Counted from the first letter of the stretch, positions 6,047 through 18,847 are shown. The stretch is DNA of 64,000 nt from Acidovorax sp. HDW3 (GCF_011303755.1 NZ_CP049885.1:1222001-1286000), one strand, 5' to 3'. Notes: generated by a model not told the origin, from the sequence alone. Translations and numbers: made by a program.

Positions 6047-8638
6047 TCAGCTTTCCACGGCCAGGGCCTGCAGCAATTCTTTTTCTATTTCCAGTTGGCG
6101 CGCACTGCTTTGCAGTTCGGCACCCTGGATCAGGAAGCTGTCTTCCACCCGCTCGCCCAAAGTGCTGACCTTGGCCAGCTGTACGCTCAGTTGGTGCGCT
6201 GCCAGCACCCGGGCGACTTGGTAGAGCAGGCCGGCACGGTCGGTTGCCGAGATGTTCAGCACCCAGCGTTGGGCTTTTTCGTCTGGGCGCAGGGAAACGC
6301 GTGGCGTTTGCGGAAAACTTTGCACCCGCCGCGACATGCGTTTGCGCCGGGGATCGGGCAGGGCGCTGCAGGAGGCCAGGGTCTGCGCCAGGTCGTTTTC
6401 CACCATGTGCGTGAGTTCCCGGTAATGGTCCGGCATGGTGGCGGTGATGACTTGAAAGGTGTCGAGCGCGTAACCGTCGCGTGTGGTGTGGATGCGGGCA
6501 TCGAGAATTGAAAAGCCCGCGCGGTCAAAGTAGCCGCAGATGCGGGCGAACAGGTCGGCCTGGTCGGGGGCGTACACCAGCACCTCCAGTCCCTCGCCAG
6601 CGAGCGACATGCGCGCCCGCACGATGGCTTGGGGCGTGCCGACATGGCGCGAGAGGTGGCGCGTGTGCCAGGCAATGTCTGGTGCCTCGTGGCGCATGAA
6701 ATAGCTCACGTCCAGCGTATCCCACAGGCGCTTGTGCGCTTCGTGGGGCAGGGCGCTCAGGGCCAGCAGGATCAGGGCTTCGCGTTTGCGGGCCTCGACT
6801 TCGGCCGCCGGATTGACCGTGCCACCGCCGAGCACGCGCAGCGTGGCGCGGTACAGGTCTTCGAGCAGCTTGCCCTTCCACGCGTTCCACACTTTGGGGC
6901 TGGTGCCGCGAATGTCGGCGACGGTGAGCAGGTACAGGGCGGTGAGGTGGCGCTCGCTGCCGACCCGTTGGGCAAAGCTGGTGATGACGTCCGGATCGGA
7001 AAGGTCTTGTTTTTGCGCTACCTGGCTCATGGTCAGGTGCTCGCGCACCAGGAATTCGGCCAGCTGCGCATCCTCGCCGATGACGCCATGCTGGCGGCAA
7101 AAACGCCGCATCTCCAGTGCTCCGATAACGGAATGGTCGCCACCGCGCCCCTTGCCAATGTCGTGGAACAGCGCGGCCAGGTACAGCAGCCAGGGCTTGT
7201 CCCAACCGCTGGCGAGCTGCGAGCAAAACGGGTATTCGTGCGTGTGCTCGGGCATGAAGAAGCGCCGCATATTGCGCAGCACCATCAGGATGTGCTGGTC
7301 CACGGTGTACACGTGAAACAAGTCGTGCTGCATTTGCCCGACGATGCGCCGAAACGGCCACAGGTAGCGCCCGAGCACCGAGGTCTGGTTCATCAGCCGC
7401 ATGGTGCGCGTGATGCCTTCGGGCTGCTGCAGGATGCGCAAGAAGCAGGCGCGGTTTTCCGGGTCACGTCGAAAGGCCCCATCCATTACGCCGCGTGCGT
7501 TGTAGAGCGCGCGCAGCGTGCGCTCGGACAGGGCCTTGAGCCCCGGGGAGCGCTCGTAGAGCAAAAAAGTGTGCAGGATGGCCTGTGGCTGGCGCTGGTA
7601 CAGGTCGTCGCTGGTGACTTCGATCAGCCCGCCCTTGTCGTAGAACCAGTCGTTGATCGGGCGCAGCTCCTGCGTGCTTGGTGCCAAGCGTGCGGTAATG
7701 CCTTGGAGCAGGATTTGGCTCAGCTGCGTCACGGCCTTGGCGGCCCAGTAATAGCGGCGCATCAGCGCCTCGCTGGCGCGCAGATGTACACGTTTGCCGT
7801 CAGTCGCCAGGCTGTTGCGGTAGCCAAAAGATTCGGCCACAGCCGTTTGCAGGTCGAACACCAGCCGGTCTTCGCGCCGCCCGGCCAGGGCGTGCAGGCG
7901 CGCGCGGATCAGGAACAGGAGCGCTTCGTTGCGCTCGATCTGGCGCAGCTCAAACGGCGTGGCCAGGCCGTTGGCAGCGAGCTCGCGCCAGCTCGTGCCC
8001 AGGCCGGCGGCGCGGGCCACCCAGAGCACGGTGTGCAGGTCGCGCAGGCCACCGGGCGATTCTTTGCAGTTGGGTTCGAGCGCGTAGGGGGTGTTTTCAA
8101 ACTTGGTGTGGCGCTGGTTCATCTCCAGCGTCTTGGCATCCAGAAATGCCTGCGGGTCGAGCTGCGCGGCAAACTGTTGCTGCAAAGCGCCAAACAGAGC
8201 GGCGCTGCCGTGCACCAGGCGGGCTTCGAGCAGGGCGGTCTGGATGGTGACGTCTTGCGCCGCCTCAGCCAGGCATTCGGGCACGCTGCGCACGCTCGAG
8301 CCAATCTCCAGCCCCGCATCCCAGCAGTGGCTGATGAAGGCGGCAAGGCGCTCTTGCAGGGCGCTGTCGGTGCCGGCCCCGTCGGGCAACAGCACCAGCA
8401 CATCGACGTCGGAATGGGGAAAGAGCTGCCCCCGGCCATAGCCGCCTACAGCCACCAGGGCCAGGCTGTCTGGCAGTGCGGCACGCTGCCACAGGTTTTG
8501 CAGCAGCGCATCGGCCAGTTGGGCCAATTGCATGAGCAGCTGGCGGGCGCTGCGCAGGGAACGGCCCTGGGTTTGGGCGGTGATGAGGGCAGCCTTGTCG
8601 CTGCGGTAACGCGCGCGCAGGGCGGTCAGCTCGTTCAT
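6047..8638 (-). CDS. glnD: [Protein-PII] uridylyltransferase/uridylyl-removing enzyme
   Basis: Nitrogen-status sensor that uridylylates PII when glutamine is low and deuridylylates it when glutamine is high. The 863 residues show the N-terminal nucleotidyltransferase signature [20 protein letters not shown], with its two catalytic Asp, then the central GlnD linker. An HD hydrolase domain follows ([14 protein letters not shown]), and two C-terminal ACT domains bind glutamine. I set the start at 8638 ([11 protein letters not shown]); the frame opens at 8668, but that start would overlap the upstream map gene. It lies 7 bases after map, a gene order known from other proteobacteria. Confidence 0.96.
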   Translation of the reverse strand: MNELTALRARYRSDKAALITAQTQGRSLRSARQLLMQLAQLADALLQNLWQRAALPDSLALVAVGGYGRGQLFPHSDVDVLVLLPDGAGTDSALQERLAAFISHCWDAGLEIGSSVRSVPECLAEAAQDVTIQTALLEARLVHGSAALFGALQQQFAAQLDPQAFLDAKTLEMNQRHTKFENTPYALEPNCKESPGGLRDLHTVLWVARAAGLGTSWRELAANGLATPFELRQIERNEALLFLIRARLHALAGRREDRLVFDLQTAVAESFGYRNSLATDGKRVHLRASEALMRRYYWAAKAVTQLSQILLQGITARLAPSTQELRPINDWFYDKGGLIEVTSDDLYQRQPQAILHTFLLYERSPGLKALSERTLRALYNARGVMDGAFRRDPENRACFLRILQQPEGITRTMRLMNQTSVLGRYLWPFRRIVGQMQHDLFHVYTVDQHILMVLRNMRRFFMPEHTHEYPFCSQLASGWDKPWLLYLAALFHDIGKGRGGDHSVIGALEMRRFCRQHGVIGEDAQLAEFLVREHLTMSQVAQKQDLSDPDVITSFAQRVGSERHLTALYLLTVADIRGTSPKVWNAWKGKLLEDLYRATLRVLGGGTVNPAAEVEARKREALILLALSALPHEAHKRLWDTLDVSYFMRHEAPDIAWHTRHLSRHVGTPQAIVRARMSLAGEGLEVLVYAPDQADLFARICGYFDRAGFSILDARIHTTRDGYALDTFQVITATMPDHYRELTHMVENDLAQTLASCSALPDPRRKRMSRRVQSFPQTPRVSLRPDEKAQRWVLNISATDRAGLLYQVARVLAAHQLSVQLAKVSTLGERVEDSFLIQGAELQSSARQLEIEKELLQALAVES

Positions 8639-8645
8639 GGGTGGA

Positions 8646-9461
8646 TCAGGTGCGGGTGGCCTGCACAAAAGAGGGCAGGGCGGGGCTGCCGGCCGAGAGC
8701 GTCATCACCTCGTAGCCGGTGTCGGTCACCAGCACCGTGTGCTCCCACTGCGCCGAGAGGCTGCGATCCTTGGTGATGATGGTCCAGCCGTCCTTGCCCA
8801 GCTCCTTGATGTCGCGCTTGCCCAGGTTGAGCATGGGCTCGATGGTGAACACCATGCCCGGCTGCAGCAGTTCGCCCGTGCCGGGGCGGCCGTAGTGCAG
8901 CACCTGCGGTTCTTCGTGAAATTTTTGCCCGATGCCGTGGCCGCAAAATTCGCGCACCACCGACAGGCCATGGCCTTCGGCAAACTGCTGGATGGCGTGG
9001 CCGATGTCGCCCAGGCGCGCGCCGGGCTTGACCTGCTGTATGCCCAGCCACATGGATTCGAAGGTGAGCTTGGACAGGCGCTTGGCCGCGACCGAGCAGT
9101 CGCCGATCAAAAACATGCGGCTGTTGTCGCCAAACCAGCCGTCCTGGGTGATGACGGTGACGTCCACGTTGACGATGTCGCCCTTCTTGAGCGGCTTGTC
9201 GTTCGGGATGCCGTGGCATACCACGTGGTTGACCGAGGTGCACAGGTGGCCGGGGTAGGGCGGGTAGCCCGGCGGCTGGTAGCCGATGGTGGCCGACACC
9301 GTGCCCTGCTGCGCCATGCATTCGGCGCCCAGGCGGTCGATTTCAAGGGTGGTGATGCCCGGTTGGATATGGGGCGTGATGTAGTCCAGTACTTCGGAGG
9401 CCAGGCGGCAGGCCTCGCGCATGGCGGCAATGTCGGCCGCAGACTTGATGGTGATCGTCAT
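8646..9461 (-). CDS. map: Methionine aminopeptidase, type I
   Basis: Removes the initiator methionine from nascent proteins. The 271-residue length is typical of the bacterial enzyme. The metal ligands are visible in order: Asp in VNVDVTV, Asp in [10 protein letters not shown], His in [13 protein letters not shown], Glu in TIEPMLNLG, and Glu in [16 protein letters not shown]. The start at 9461 ([18 protein letters not shown]) is the conserved one. It is transcribed with glnD and diverges from purL across 93 bases. Confidence 0.96.
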   Translation of the reverse strand: MTITIKSAADIAAMREACRLASEVLDYITPHIQPGITTLEIDRLGAECMAQQGTVSATIGYQPPGYPPYPGHLCTSVNHVVCHGIPNDKPLKKGDIVNVDVTVITQDGWFGDNSRMFLIGDCSVAAKRLSKLTFESMWLGIQQVKPGARLGDIGHAIQQFAEGHGLSVVREFCGHGIGQKFHEEPQVLHYGRPGTGELLQPGMVFTIEPMLNLGKRDIKELGKDGWTIITKDRSLSAQWEHTVLVTDTGYEVMTLSAGSPALPSFVQATRT

Positions 9462-9554
9462 GGCGCCCGATTATCCGACAGCCTCCAAGGACGTGCAGGG
9501 GCCCCAGTAAAATGGCGGGCTTCGCCTCTCACAGCGCCCGCTGCTACCGTGACC

Positions 9555-12500
9555 ATGCACAAGATTTCGTTTGCGGGGGGCAACGCCCTCAGCACTTTCC
9601 GCGCCCAGCAACTGCAATCGGCCCTGGCCGCCATCCACCCCAAAATCACCGGCGTGGCTGCGCGCTTTGTGCACCTGGTGGCGCTCGATGATGCCCCCAC
9701 GCCCGCGCAGCAAGAGCGCCTGGCCGCGCTGCTGACCTACGGCGAGCCCTACGCCGGCCCCGAGGACGGCGGCTTGCTGCTGGTCGTCACGCCGCGCCTG
9801 GGCACGGTCTCGCCCTGGGCCAGCAAGGCCACCGACATTGCGCGCAACTGCGGCCTGGCGGTGCACCGCGTCGAGCGCATCACCGAATACCGCCTCACGC
9901 TCAAAACCGGCCTCTTGGGCGGCCAGCCCGAAGTCTTGCCGGCGCAACTGGCGCAGATCGCCGCGCTCCTGCACGACCGCATGACCGAATCCGTCATGCC
10001 CACGCGCGCCGAGGCCGAGCAGCTTTTTACCGAGCTGCAGGCCCAGCCCATGGAGTTTGTCGATGTGCTCGCCGGTGGCCGCGCTGCGCTGGAAAAAGCC
10101 AACCTGCAATGGGGCCTGGCCCTGGCCGACGATGAAATCGACTACCTGGTGAATGCCTTCACCCAACTGGGCCGCAACCCCACGGACGTGGAGCTGATGA
10201 TGTTCGCCCAGGCCAACAGCGAGCATTGCCGCCACAAAATCTTCAACGCCGAGTTCACCATCGACGGCGTCGCGCAAGACAAATCCCTGTTCGGCATGAT
10301 CCGCCACACCGAGGCCACCTCGCCCCAGCACACCATCGTCGCCTACGCCGACAACGCTTCCATCATGGAAGGCAGCCCGGTGGAGCGATTTGTGGCAAAA
10401 ATGGGCGCTAGCGCAAGCGCAGCAAGCGCGGCCAGCTATCAAAAAGAGAGCGCAACCCACCATGTGCTGATGAAGGTGGAAACGCACAACCACCCCACCG
10501 CCATTTCGCCCTTCCCCGGCGCATCGACCGGCGCGGGCGGCGAGATCCGCGACGAGGGCGCGACCGGGCGCGGCTCCAAGCCCAAGGCGGGGCTCTCGGG
10601 CTTCACCGTCTCCAAGCTCTGGGGGGGGCTCTCCGACCAGGCGGGCGGCAAGCCCGCGCACATCGCCAGCCCGCTGCAGATCATGACCGAAGGGCCGCTG
10701 GGCGGCGCGGCGTTCAACAACGAGTTTGGCCGCCCGAATCTGGCCGGGTACTTCCGCGAGTACGAGCAGGAAGTGGCAGGCGTGCAGCGCGGCTACCACA
10801 AGCCCATCATGATCGCCGGCGGCCTGGGCGTGATCGACGCGGGCCTGACGCACAAAATCGAATTCCCCGCCGGCACGCTGCTCATTCAACTGGGCGGCCC
10901 GGGGATGCGCATTGGCATGGGCGGTGGCGCGGCCAGCTCCATGGCCACGGGGCAGAACGCCGCCGAGCTGGACTTTGATTCGGTGCAGCGCGGCAACCCC
11001 GAGATCGAGCGCCGCGCGCAAGAGGTCATCAACCACTGCTGGGCTCAAGGAGCCGCCAACCCCATCCTCGCCATCCACGACGTGGGCGCGGGCGGCCTGT
11101 CCAACGCCTTCCCTGAGCTGACCAACGACGCGGGCCGGGGCGCACGCTTTGACCTGCGCGCCGTGCCGCTGGAAGAATCGGGCCTGGCGCCCAAGGAAAT
11201 CTGGAGCAACGAAAGCCAGGAGCGCTACGTGCTGGCGATTGCCCCCGCGTCGCTGGAGCAGTTCAAGGCCTTTTGCGAGCGCGAACGCTGCCCGTTCGCC
11301 GTCGTCGGCGTGGCCACCGAGGAGCGCCAGCTGGTGCTCGACGACACCGCCCTGCAGGGCGGCGCACAAAAATACCCCGTCGATATGCCCATGAACGTGC
11401 TGCTGGGCAAGCCGCCCAAGATGCAGCGCGACGTGGCCACCGTTGCCCGCCAGGGCGCGCCGCTGCAGCTCGACGGCCTGGCGCTGGAAAAGGCCGTGAT
11501 CGAGGTGCTGGCGCATCCCACGGTCGCCAGCAAGCGTTTTCTCATCACCATTGGCGACCGCGCCGTGGGCGGCCTCACGCACCGCGACCAGATGGTCGGC
11601 CCCTGGCAGATTCCCGTGGCCGACGTGGCCGTGACCCTGGCCGACTTCAAGGGTTTTGCTGGCGAAGCCATGGCCATGGGCGAGCGCACGCCGCTGGCCG
11701 CCACCAACGCGGCGGCGTCGGGCCGCATGGCCGTGGCCGAGAGCATCACCAACCTGCTGGCCGCGCCCATTGCGCTGCCGCGCGTCAAGCTGTCGGCCAA
11801 CTGGATGGCCGCCTGCGGCGAAGCGGGCGAGGACGCCGACCTCTACGCCACCGTCAAAGCCGTGGGCATGGAACTGTGCCCGCAGCTCGGTATTTCCATC
11901 CCCGTGGGCAAGGACAGCCTTTCGATGCGCACGCAGTGGGCGGCAGAAGGCGAGGCGAAAAAAGTCGTCTCCCCCGTCAGCCTCATCGTCACCGCCTTTG
12001 CCACCCTGCAGGATGTGCGCGGCACGCTCACGCCGCAGCTCGACGCTACGGTGGATGACAGCTCCCTCGTGCTCATCGACCTGGGCCGGGGCCAAAACCG
12101 CATGGGCGGCTCCATCTTGAGCCAGGTGCTGGGCCAAAGCGGCACCGAAGTGCCCGACCTGGACGACGCGCAAGACTTGAAAAACCTGGTCAACGCCGTC
12201 AACCAACTGCGCGCCCAGGGCCAAATCCTGGCCTACCACGACCGCAGCGACGGCGGCCTCTTGGCGGCAGTGGCTGAAATGGCCTTTGCCGGCCAGGTGG
12301 GCGTGGCGCTGAACGTGGATATGCTCGTGACCGAGGGCGACGGCATCAGCGACAGCCGCATGGACAGCGGCGAAGGCAAGAACTGGGGCCAGCAGGTGGC
12401 GGGCCGGCGCGACGTGCAAACCCTGCACGCCCTGTTCAACGAAGAACTGGGCGTGGTGCTGCAAATCCGCACCGAGCAGCGCAGCGCCGTCATGCAAACC

Positions 12501-13571
12501 CTGCGCGAGCACGGCCTGATCCAGTGCAGCCACATCATCGGCAAAACCCGCCCGGCCAGCTCGCCGGTGGACATGGGCAAGGGCGAGCTGCAAGTCTGGC
12601 GCGACGCGAAAAAAGCCTTTGGCGCCAAGCTCGAAGACCTGCACCAGGTCTGGGACGCCGTGAGCTGGAAAATCGCCCAGGGCCGCGACAACCCCGCCTG
12701 CGCCGACAGCGAACACGCCGCCGCCGGCGACCCGGCCAACCCCGGCCTGCACCTGCACCTGGCGTTCGACCCCGCCGACGACGTGGCCGCGCCCTACCTG
12801 AACCTGGCCAAGCCCCGCGTGGCCGTGCTGCGCGAGCAGGGCGTGAACTCGCACGTCGAAATGGCCTACGCCTTTACCGAAGCGGGCTTTGAAGCGCACG
12901 ACGTGCACATGAGCGACCTGCAAGCGGGCCGCGCCGACCTGGCGCAGTTCGCCGGCGTGGTCGCCTGCGGGGGCTTTAGCTACGGCGACACCCTGGGCGC
13001 GGGCATTGGCTGGGCGCGCTCCATCACCTTCAACGAACGGCTGTCGGCGCAGTTCCAGCAGTTCTTTGCCCGCCATGACACCTTTGCCCTGGGCGTGTGC
13101 AACGGCTGCCAGATGTTTGCCGAGCTGGCCGACATCATCCCGGGCGCTGCCGCTTGGCCGCGCTTCACGCAAAACCAAAGCCACCGCTTTGAGGCGCGCC
13201 TGGCTATGGTGGAAGTGCTGGAGTCGCCCAGCATCTTTTTGCAGGGCATGGCAGGCAGCCGCCTGCCCATCGTCGTCTCGCACGGCGAGGGCTACGCCAA
13301 CTTTGCCCACCGGGGCGACGCCGCCACCGTGCTGGCGGCGATGCGCTACGTGGACAACCACGGCCAGCCGACCGAGCGCTACCCCTTCAACCCCAACGGC
13401 AGCAGCGGCGGCCTGACGGCGGTGACCACCGCAGACGGGCGCTTCACGGCCATGATGCCGCACCCCGAGCGGGTGTTCCGCAACGTGCAGATGAGCTGGA
13501 CGAGCGGCGATATCTCGCAGCTTTCGCCATGGATGCGCATCTGGCGCAATGCGCGCAAGTGGGTGGGGTGA
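9555..13571 (+). CDS. purL: Phosphoribosylformylglycinamidine synthase (FGAM synthase, large single-chain form)
   Basis: Fourth step of purine synthesis: FGAR + glutamine + ATP to FGAM. The single 1338-residue chain has an N-terminal domain, two AIRS-like ATP-binding halves ([17 protein letters not shown] near residue 300; a second with [12 protein letters not shown]) and a C-terminal glutaminase. The glutaminase nucleophile is Cys1182 in LGVCNGCQ, and His-Glu is in [11 protein letters not shown]. The open frame runs back to 8637, but the family start [13 protein letters not shown] at 9555 is clear. Residues ~283-298 ([15 protein letters not shown]) are encoded by a palindromic repeat and lie immediately before the ATP-binding KVETHNHP block, in a loop region of the family. 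A hairpin repeat follows the stop. Confidence 0.96.
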   Translation: MHKISFAGGNALSTFRAQQLQSALAAIHPKITGVAARFVHLVALDDAPTPAQQERLAALLTYGEPYAGPEDGGLLLVVTPRLGTVSPWASKATDIARNCGLAVHRVERITEYRLTLKTGLLGGQPEVLPAQLAQIAALLHDRMTESVMPTRAEAEQLFTELQAQPMEFVDVLAGGRAALEKANLQWGLALADDEIDYLVNAFTQLGRNPTDVELMMFAQANSEHCRHKIFNAEFTIDGVAQDKSLFGMIRHTEATSPQHTIVAYADNASIMEGSPVERFVAKMGASASAASAASYQKESATHHVLMKVETHNHPTAISPFPGASTGAGGEIRDEGATGRGSKPKAGLSGFTVSKLWGGLSDQAGGKPAHIASPLQIMTEGPLGGAAFNNEFGRPNLAGYFREYEQEVAGVQRGYHKPIMIAGGLGVIDAGLTHKIEFPAGTLLIQLGGPGMRIGMGGGAASSMATGQNAAELDFDSVQRGNPEIERRAQEVINHCWAQGAANPILAIHDVGAGGLSNAFPELTNDAGRGARFDLRAVPLEESGLAPKEIWSNESQERYVLAIAPASLEQFKAFCERERCPFAVVGVATEERQLVLDDTALQGGAQKYPVDMPMNVLLGKPPKMQRDVATVARQGAPLQLDGLALEKAVIEVLAHPTVASKRFLITIGDRAVGGLTHRDQMVGPWQIPVADVAVTLADFKGFAGEAMAMGERTPLAATNAAASGRMAVAESITNLLAAPIALPRVKLSANWMAACGEAGEDADLYATVKAVGMELCPQLGISIPVGKDSLSMRTQWAAEGEAKKVVSPVSLIVTAFATLQDVRGTLTPQLDATVDDSSLVLIDLGRGQNRMGGSILSQVLGQSGTEVPDLDDAQDLKNLVNAVNQLRAQGQILAYHDRSDGGLLAAVAEMAFAGQVGVALNVDMLVTEGDGISDSRMDSGEGKNWGQQVAGRRDVQTLHALFNEELGVVLQIRTEQRSAVMQTLREHGLIQCSHIIGKTRPASSPVDMGKGELQVWRDAKKAFGAKLEDLHQVWDAVSWKIAQGRDNPACADSEHAAAGDPANPGLHLHLAFDPADDVAAPYLNLAKPRVAVLREQGVNSHVEMAYAFTEAGFEAHDVHMSDLQAGRADLAQFAGVVACGGFSYGDTLGAGIGWARSITFNERLSAQFQQFFARHDTFALGVCNGCQMFAELADIIPGAAAWPRFTQNQSHRFEARLAMVEVLESPSIFLQGMAGSRLPIVVSHGEGYANFAHRGDAATVLAAMRYVDNHGQPTERYPFNPNGSSGGLTAVTTADGRFTAMMPHPERVFRNVQMSWTSGDISQLSPWMRIWRNARKWVG
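10403..10446. repeat. Palindromic repeat, copy 2 (in-frame inside purL)
   Basis: A divergent copy of the repeat family in reverse orientation, recognisable by GGCGCTAGCGC at one end and GCCAGCTATCAAAAAG at the other. It adds about 15 codons (Ala/Ser-rich) without breaking the purL frame. Confidence 0.65.
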
Positions 13572-13593
13572 GAAAGCCAGCCGTGGCGCTATT

Positions 13594-13642
13594 GAAATAA
13601 GAGCTGCTAGCGCTTGCTGGGCAAGGGCTAGAGCCTTATTTC
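13594..13642. repeat. Palindromic repeat, copy 3 (purL 3' hairpin)
   Basis: Inverted repeat with outer arms GAAATAAG (13594) and CTTATTTC (13635) around the core AGCTGCTAGCGCTTGC...GGGCTAGAGC. It begins 22 bases after the purL stop and is followed by TCATTTTTTT, so it probably works as the purL terminator. This is the most complete stem among the copies. Confidence 0.75.
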
Positions 13643-13664
13643 ATTCATTTTTTTAAGGAATTTT

Positions 13665-14642
13665 ATGGCCGGAGCCAGCCTGCTGACCCTGCTCGACGAC
13701 ATTGCTGCCATCCTCGACGACGTGGCCGTGATGACCAAAGTGGCAGCCAAAAAAAGTGCCGCCGTGGCCGACGACGTGACCGCCATGACCAAGGTGGCGA
13801 CGCAAAAAACCGCCGGGGTGCTGGGTGACGACCTGGCGCTCAACGCCCAGCAGGTCACGGGCGTGCGTGCCGACCGTGAGCTGCCCGTGGTCTGGGCCGT
13901 GGCCAAGGGGTCGATGGTGAACAAGGCCATCCTGGTACCTGCGGCCCTGCTCATCAGCGCCTTCTTGCCCATGTTGATCACACCGCTCTTGATGCTGGGC
14001 GGGGCGTTCTTGTGCTTTGAGGGCGTGGAAAAGCTGGCGCACAAATTGCTGCACAGCGCCGCCGAGGACGATGCCGATCACGCCGCCCATGCCCAGGCCA
14101 ACGCCAACCCGGCCATGGATTTGGTGGCGCTGGAAAAAGACAAGATCAAGGGTGCGGTGCGCACCGATTTCATCCTTTCGGCAGAAATCATCGTCATTGC
14201 CCTGGGCACGGTGGCTGCGGCGGCGTTTGCACAGCAGGTGGCCGTGCTGGTGGGCATTGCCATCCTCATGACGGTGGGCGTGTACGGCCTGGTGGGCGCC
14301 ATCGTCAAGCTCGACGATGCCGGCCTGTGGTTGGCCGGCAAAGACAGCCGCGCCGCCCAGGCCCTGGGCCGGGGGCTGCTGGCGTTTGCGCCCTGGCTGA
14401 TGAAGTTCCTCTCCGTGGCCGGTACGGCGGCCATGTTCCTGGTGGGCGGCGGTATTCTGGTGCACGGCGTGGCGCCCCTGCACCACGCCATCGAGGCCGC
14501 AGGCGCCGCTGTGGGGCAGGGCGCCCTGGGCGGGCTGTGGCAGGCGCTGGCTACCAATGCACTCAACGCCGTGGCGGGCATTGCTGCTGGGGCACTGGTG
14601 CTGGCGGCGGTGGCGCTGGTGCAGAAGCTGCGCGGGCGTTGA
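13665..14642 (+). CDS. DUF808/YedI family inner-membrane protein
   Basis: A 325-residue membrane protein of the DUF808 (YedI) family. The N-terminus [23 protein letters not shown], with repeated TKVA(A/T)(K/Q)K segments, is the family hallmark. Hydrophobic segments lie at about residues 85-115, 165-210 and 240-320. The role is unknown. AAGGA lies 7-8 bases before the ATG. A strong terminator directly follows, so it is a single-gene unit between purL and the arsenic operon. Confidence 0.85.
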   Translation: MAGASLLTLLDDIAAILDDVAVMTKVAAKKSAAVADDVTAMTKVATQKTAGVLGDDLALNAQQVTGVRADRELPVVWAVAKGSMVNKAILVPAALLISAFLPMLITPLLMLGGAFLCFEGVEKLAHKLLHSAAEDDADHAAHAQANANPAMDLVALEKDKIKGAVRTDFILSAEIIVIALGTVAAAAFAQQVAVLVGIAILMTVGVYGLVGAIVKLDDAGLWLAGKDSRAAQALGRGLLAFAPWLMKFLSVAGTAAMFLVGGGILVHGVAPLHHAIEAAGAAVGQGALGGLWQALATNALNAVAGIAAGALVLAAVALVQKLRGR

Positions 14643-14654
14643 AATGCATCGCGA

Positions 14655-14685
14655 CCAGGGGCGACATTGCCCCTGGTTTTTTTTT
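14655..14685 (+). terminator. Rho-independent terminator of the DUF808 gene
   Basis: The stem CCAGGGGC-GACATT-GCCCCTGG is followed by nine T. It isolates the arsenic operon from the upstream gene. Confidence 0.92.
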
Positions 14686-14694
14686 GTCTTAAAT

Positions 14695-14710
14695 TTCGAC
14701 TATCATTGAA
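14695..14710. promoter_or_regulatory. Candidate ArsR operator
   Basis: The imperfect inverted repeat TTCGAC-TATCA-TTGAA ends 2 bases before the arsR-arsC start codon. ArsR repressors bind short AT-rich dyads overlapping their own promoter. The transcript would be almost leaderless here, as no Shine-Dalgarno sequence is visible. Weak evidence. Confidence 0.3.
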
Positions 14711-14712
14711 GC

Positions 14713-15534
14713 ATGGAAATAAAAGCTGCTGTTACCGCCCTGGCGGCCCTGGCCCAGGAATCGCGCCTCACGGTGTTTCGCTTGCTTGTTCAGGCGGGAT
14801 CTTCCGGCATGGCCGCCGGCAAGATCGCCGAGGCGGCGGGCATCCCGCCATCCTCTCTGTCCTTCCATCTCAAGGAGCTGGCCCATGCCGGTATGGTCGC
14901 GTCGCGCCAGGAGGGCCGCTTCGTCATCTACGAGGCGAACTTCTCCAAGGCGGCGGCCCTGGTGGCATTTCTGTCGGAAAACTGCTGCGGCGGCCAGGCC
15001 TGCGACCTGAGCTGCGCCCCCGGTGCCGGGCAGGCTGTAGAAAGAGTCTTTAACGTTCTGATCCTGTGCACCGGCAATTCGGCCCGCAGCATCCTGGCCG
15101 AGGCACTGATCAACACGATGGGTCAGGGGCGCTTTCGTGCCTGGAGCGCGGGCAGCCAGCCCACGGGCAAGGTCAACCCCTTTGCCATCGAAAAGCTGCA
15201 GTCCATCGAGTACCCCACTAACAGCCTGCGCAGCAAGAGTTGGGACGAGTTCGCCGTGCCTGGCGCGCCGCAGATGGATTTCGTCATCACCGTCTGCGAC
15301 AACGCCGCTGGCGAGGTCTGCCCGCTGTGGCCGGGGCAGCCGGTCTCGGCACATTGGGGCTTTGAAGACCCGGCCGCCGCAGAAGGCAGCGACGAAGACA
15401 AGCGCCGCGCCTTCGACAAGGTGTTCCGGCTGATGCTGAACCGGGTGCGCCTGTTTGTGAACCTGCCCTTGGGGACGCTGGACGCCGCCGCCCTGCGGCG
15501 TGAACTGCACCACATTGGCCAGTCCAGCCAATGA
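14713..15534 (+). CDS. ArsR-family repressor fused to LMW-phosphatase-type arsenate reductase
   Basis: A 273-residue two-domain protein. Residues 1-~95 form an ArsR/SmtB winged helix (LAQESRLTVFRLL, then recognition helix PPSSLSFHLKELAHAGMV), followed by a Cys pair ENCCGG and DLSCAPG that may bind arsenite. Residues ~110-265 form a low-molecular-weight phosphatase-like arsenate reductase with the CX5R loop LCTGNSARSILAEA and a VCDNAAGEVCP segment holding resolving cysteines. One polypeptide would thus both repress the operon and reduce arsenate to arsenite. Such fusions are known in proteobacteria. It is the first gene of the ars operon; arsD begins 85 bases later. Confidence 0.9.
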   Translation: MEIKAAVTALAALAQESRLTVFRLLVQAGSSGMAAGKIAEAAGIPPSSLSFHLKELAHAGMVASRQEGRFVIYEANFSKAAALVAFLSENCCGGQACDLSCAPGAGQAVERVFNVLILCTGNSARSILAEALINTMGQGRFRAWSAGSQPTGKVNPFAIEKLQSIEYPTNSLRSKSWDEFAVPGAPQMDFVITVCDNAAGEVCPLWPGQPVSAHWGFEDPAAAEGSDEDKRRAFDKVFRLMLNRVRLFVNLPLGTLDAAALRRELHHIGQSSQ

Positions 15535-15619
15535 AACTCTTGCCCATCCTGTGGCAGCCCTTGGTCAGCGCCCAGGGCTCGACGTTGTGAACCGTTCCAT
15601 TTTTCCAAGGAGTGCCACC

Positions 15620-15979
15620 ATGCCATCCATCCAAATCTTCGACCCGGCCCTGTGCTGCAGCACTGGCGTGTGCGGCACCGAGGTGGACCAGAGCCTCGTC
15701 ACCTTTGCCGCCGACGTGCAGTGGGCGCAGCAGGACGGCGCCCAGGTGCAGCGCTACAACCTGGCGCAGCAGCCCATGGCCTTTGCCGACAACGCCATCG
15801 TCAAGGGCCTGCTCGAGCGCACCGGCCAGGCCGCCCTGCCGGTCACGCTGGTGGACGGCCAACTGGCGCTGGCGGGCCGCTACCCCGCGCGCGCCGACCT
15901 GGCGCGCTGGGCGGGCTTGGCGCTGGGTGAGGCCAAAACCGCCGCTGACGCTTGCTGCTCGGGCGGTAGCTGCTGCTGA
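15620..15979 (+). CDS. arsD: Arsenite metallochaperone ArsD
   Basis: Carries As(III) to the ArsA ATPase and can act as a weak co-repressor. The 119-residue length is typical. The N-terminal DPALCCSTGVCG gives the conserved Cys-Cys...Cys triad that binds As(III), and the C-terminus ends in a further cysteine cluster, CCSGGSCC, as in plasmid R773 ArsD. The start at 15620 is chosen because CCAAGGAG lies upstream; the frame is open earlier but carries no homology. It ends 14 bases before arsA, which matches the usual arsDA pairing. Confidence 0.95.
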   Translation: MPSIQIFDPALCCSTGVCGTEVDQSLVTFAADVQWAQQDGAQVQRYNLAQQPMAFADNAIVKGLLERTGQAALPVTLVDGQLALAGRYPARADLARWAGLALGEAKTAADACCSGGSCC

Positions 15980-15993
15980 AACAGGAGCATTCC

Positions 15994-17756
15994 ATGCAAT
16001 TTCTCACCCAGGCGCCACGCTTTCTGTTCTTTACCGGCAAGGGCGGCGTCGGCAAGACGTCCATCGCCTGCGCCGCTGCCGTGCAGCTGGCGGGCGAAGG
16101 TCAACGGGTGCTGCTCGTCAGCACTGACCCGGCCTCCAACGTCGGCCAGGTGTTCGGCGAGACCATTGGCAACCGCGTCACGGCCATCCCCGCCGTGTCC
16201 AAGCTGTGGGCGCTGGAGATCGACCCGCAGGCCGCTGCCCAGGCCTACCGCGACCGCATCGTCGGCCCGGTGCGCGGCGTGCTGCCCGATGAGGCCGTGC
16301 GCAGCATCGAGGAGCAGCTCTCGGGCGCCTGCACCACCGAGATCGCCGCCTTCGACGAGTTCACCGCCCTGCTGACCGATGCGGCGCTCACCGCCGGCTA
16401 CGAACACATCCTGTTCGACACCGCGCCCACGGGCCACACCATCCGCCTGCTGCAACTGCCGGGCGCATGGAGCGGCTTTCTGGCGGCAGGCCAGGGCGAC
16501 GCCTCCTGCCTGGGGCCGCTGGCCGGGCTGGAGAAGCAGCGCAGCCAGTACCAGCAGGCCGTGGCCGCCCTGGCCGACCCGCGGCGCACGCGCCTGGTGC
16601 TGGTGGCCCGCGCCCAGCGCACCACGCTGCGCGAGGCCGCGCGCACCCACGAGGAGCTGGCCGCCATCGGCCTGTCGCAGCAGCACCTGGTGATCAACGG
16701 CGTGTTCCCGGCTGATGCGGTGGGGCAGGACGCGCTGGCCGCCACCATCGTGCGGCGCGAGCAGGCCACGCTGGCCGACATTCCACCCGCGCTGCAGGCC
16801 CTGCCGCGCGACCAGATCGTGCTCAAGCCCTTCAACCTGGTGGGGCTCGATGCCCTGCGGCATTTACTGGCCGATGCCGCCAGCCCCGGCCAGATGGATG
16901 CCACCGCGCTGCCCGCCACGCTGGCCACGCCGGATCTGGCGGCGCTGGTGAACGACATTGCCGCCGACGGCCACGGCCTGGTCATGGTGATGGGCAAGGG
17001 CGGCGTGGGCAAGACCACGCTGGCCGCAGCCATTGCCGTGGAGCTGGCGCAGCGCGGCCTGCCCGTGCACCTGAGCACTTCCGACCCCGCCGCGCACCTG
17101 GCCGAGACGCTCGAAGGCACGCTGCCCCAGCTCACACTGAGCCGCATCGACCCGCACGAGGCCACGGCGCGCTACCGCCAGCAGGTGCTGGACACCAAGG
17201 GCGCCACGCTCGACGCCCAGGGCCGCGCCCTGCTGGAAGAGGATTTGCGCTCGCCCTGCACCGAGGAGATCGCCGTCTTCCAGGCCTTCTCGCGCACCAT
17301 CCGCGAGGCCGGCAGGAAGTTCGTCGTCATGGACACGGCCCCCACCGGCCACACCCTGCTGCTGCTCGACGCCACCGGTGCCTACCACCGCGAAATCGCC
17401 CGGCAGATGGCGGGCACCGGCCTGCACTACACGACGCCCATGATGCAGCTGCAAGACCCCCGGCAGACCAAGGTGCTCATCGCCACGCTGGCCGAGACCA
17501 CGCCCGTGCTGGAGGCCGCCCACCTGCAGGACGACCTGCGCCGCGCGGGCATCGAACCCTGGGCCTGGGTGGTCAACAACAGCGTGGCCGCCGCGCAGCC
17601 GCAGTCGCCGCTGCTGCGCCAGCGCGCGCAGAACGAGCTGCGCGAGATCGACGCCGTGGCCACGCAGCACGCGCGGCGCTACGCCGTGGTGCCGCTGCTG
17701 GCCGAGGAGCCCGTGGGCGTGGCGCGCCTGCGCCAGCTGGTGCAGGGCAAACCGTC

Positions 17757-17760
<4 letters not shown>
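15994..17760 (+). CDS. arsA: Arsenite-activated ATPase ArsA
   Basis: Cytoplasmic ATPase that energises arsenite efflux. The 588 residues form two homologous halves, each with a deviant Walker A loop ([11 protein letters not shown] near residue 9; [13 protein letters not shown] near residue 330) and a signature DTAPTGHT switch. The Cys in LSGACTTEI and SPCTEEI of the two halves are at the metalloid-binding positions. CAGGAG precedes the ATG. The last four bases overlap the start of acr3 (ATGA), which indicates translational coupling with the transporter. Confidence 0.96.
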
Positions 17761-18806
<1,046 letters not shown>

Positions 18807-18847
18807 GTGTGCGGTACCCGGCGCAGCGGTTTGGGTCGGGTACGGTG

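Noticed and set aside
6629-8776. A 715-codon open frame antisense to glnD and map
   Set aside because: Shadow of glnD; no protein family features.
8637-9554. Upstream extension of the purL frame
   Set aside because: It is open only because it is antisense to map; the conserved PurL start MHKISFAGG is at 9555.
9471-13463. A 1330-codon open frame antisense to purL
   Set aside because: It mirrors the purL frame in high-GC DNA, has no recognisable domain and is full of His/Gln/Gly low-complexity sequence. PurL on the plus strand is unmistakable.
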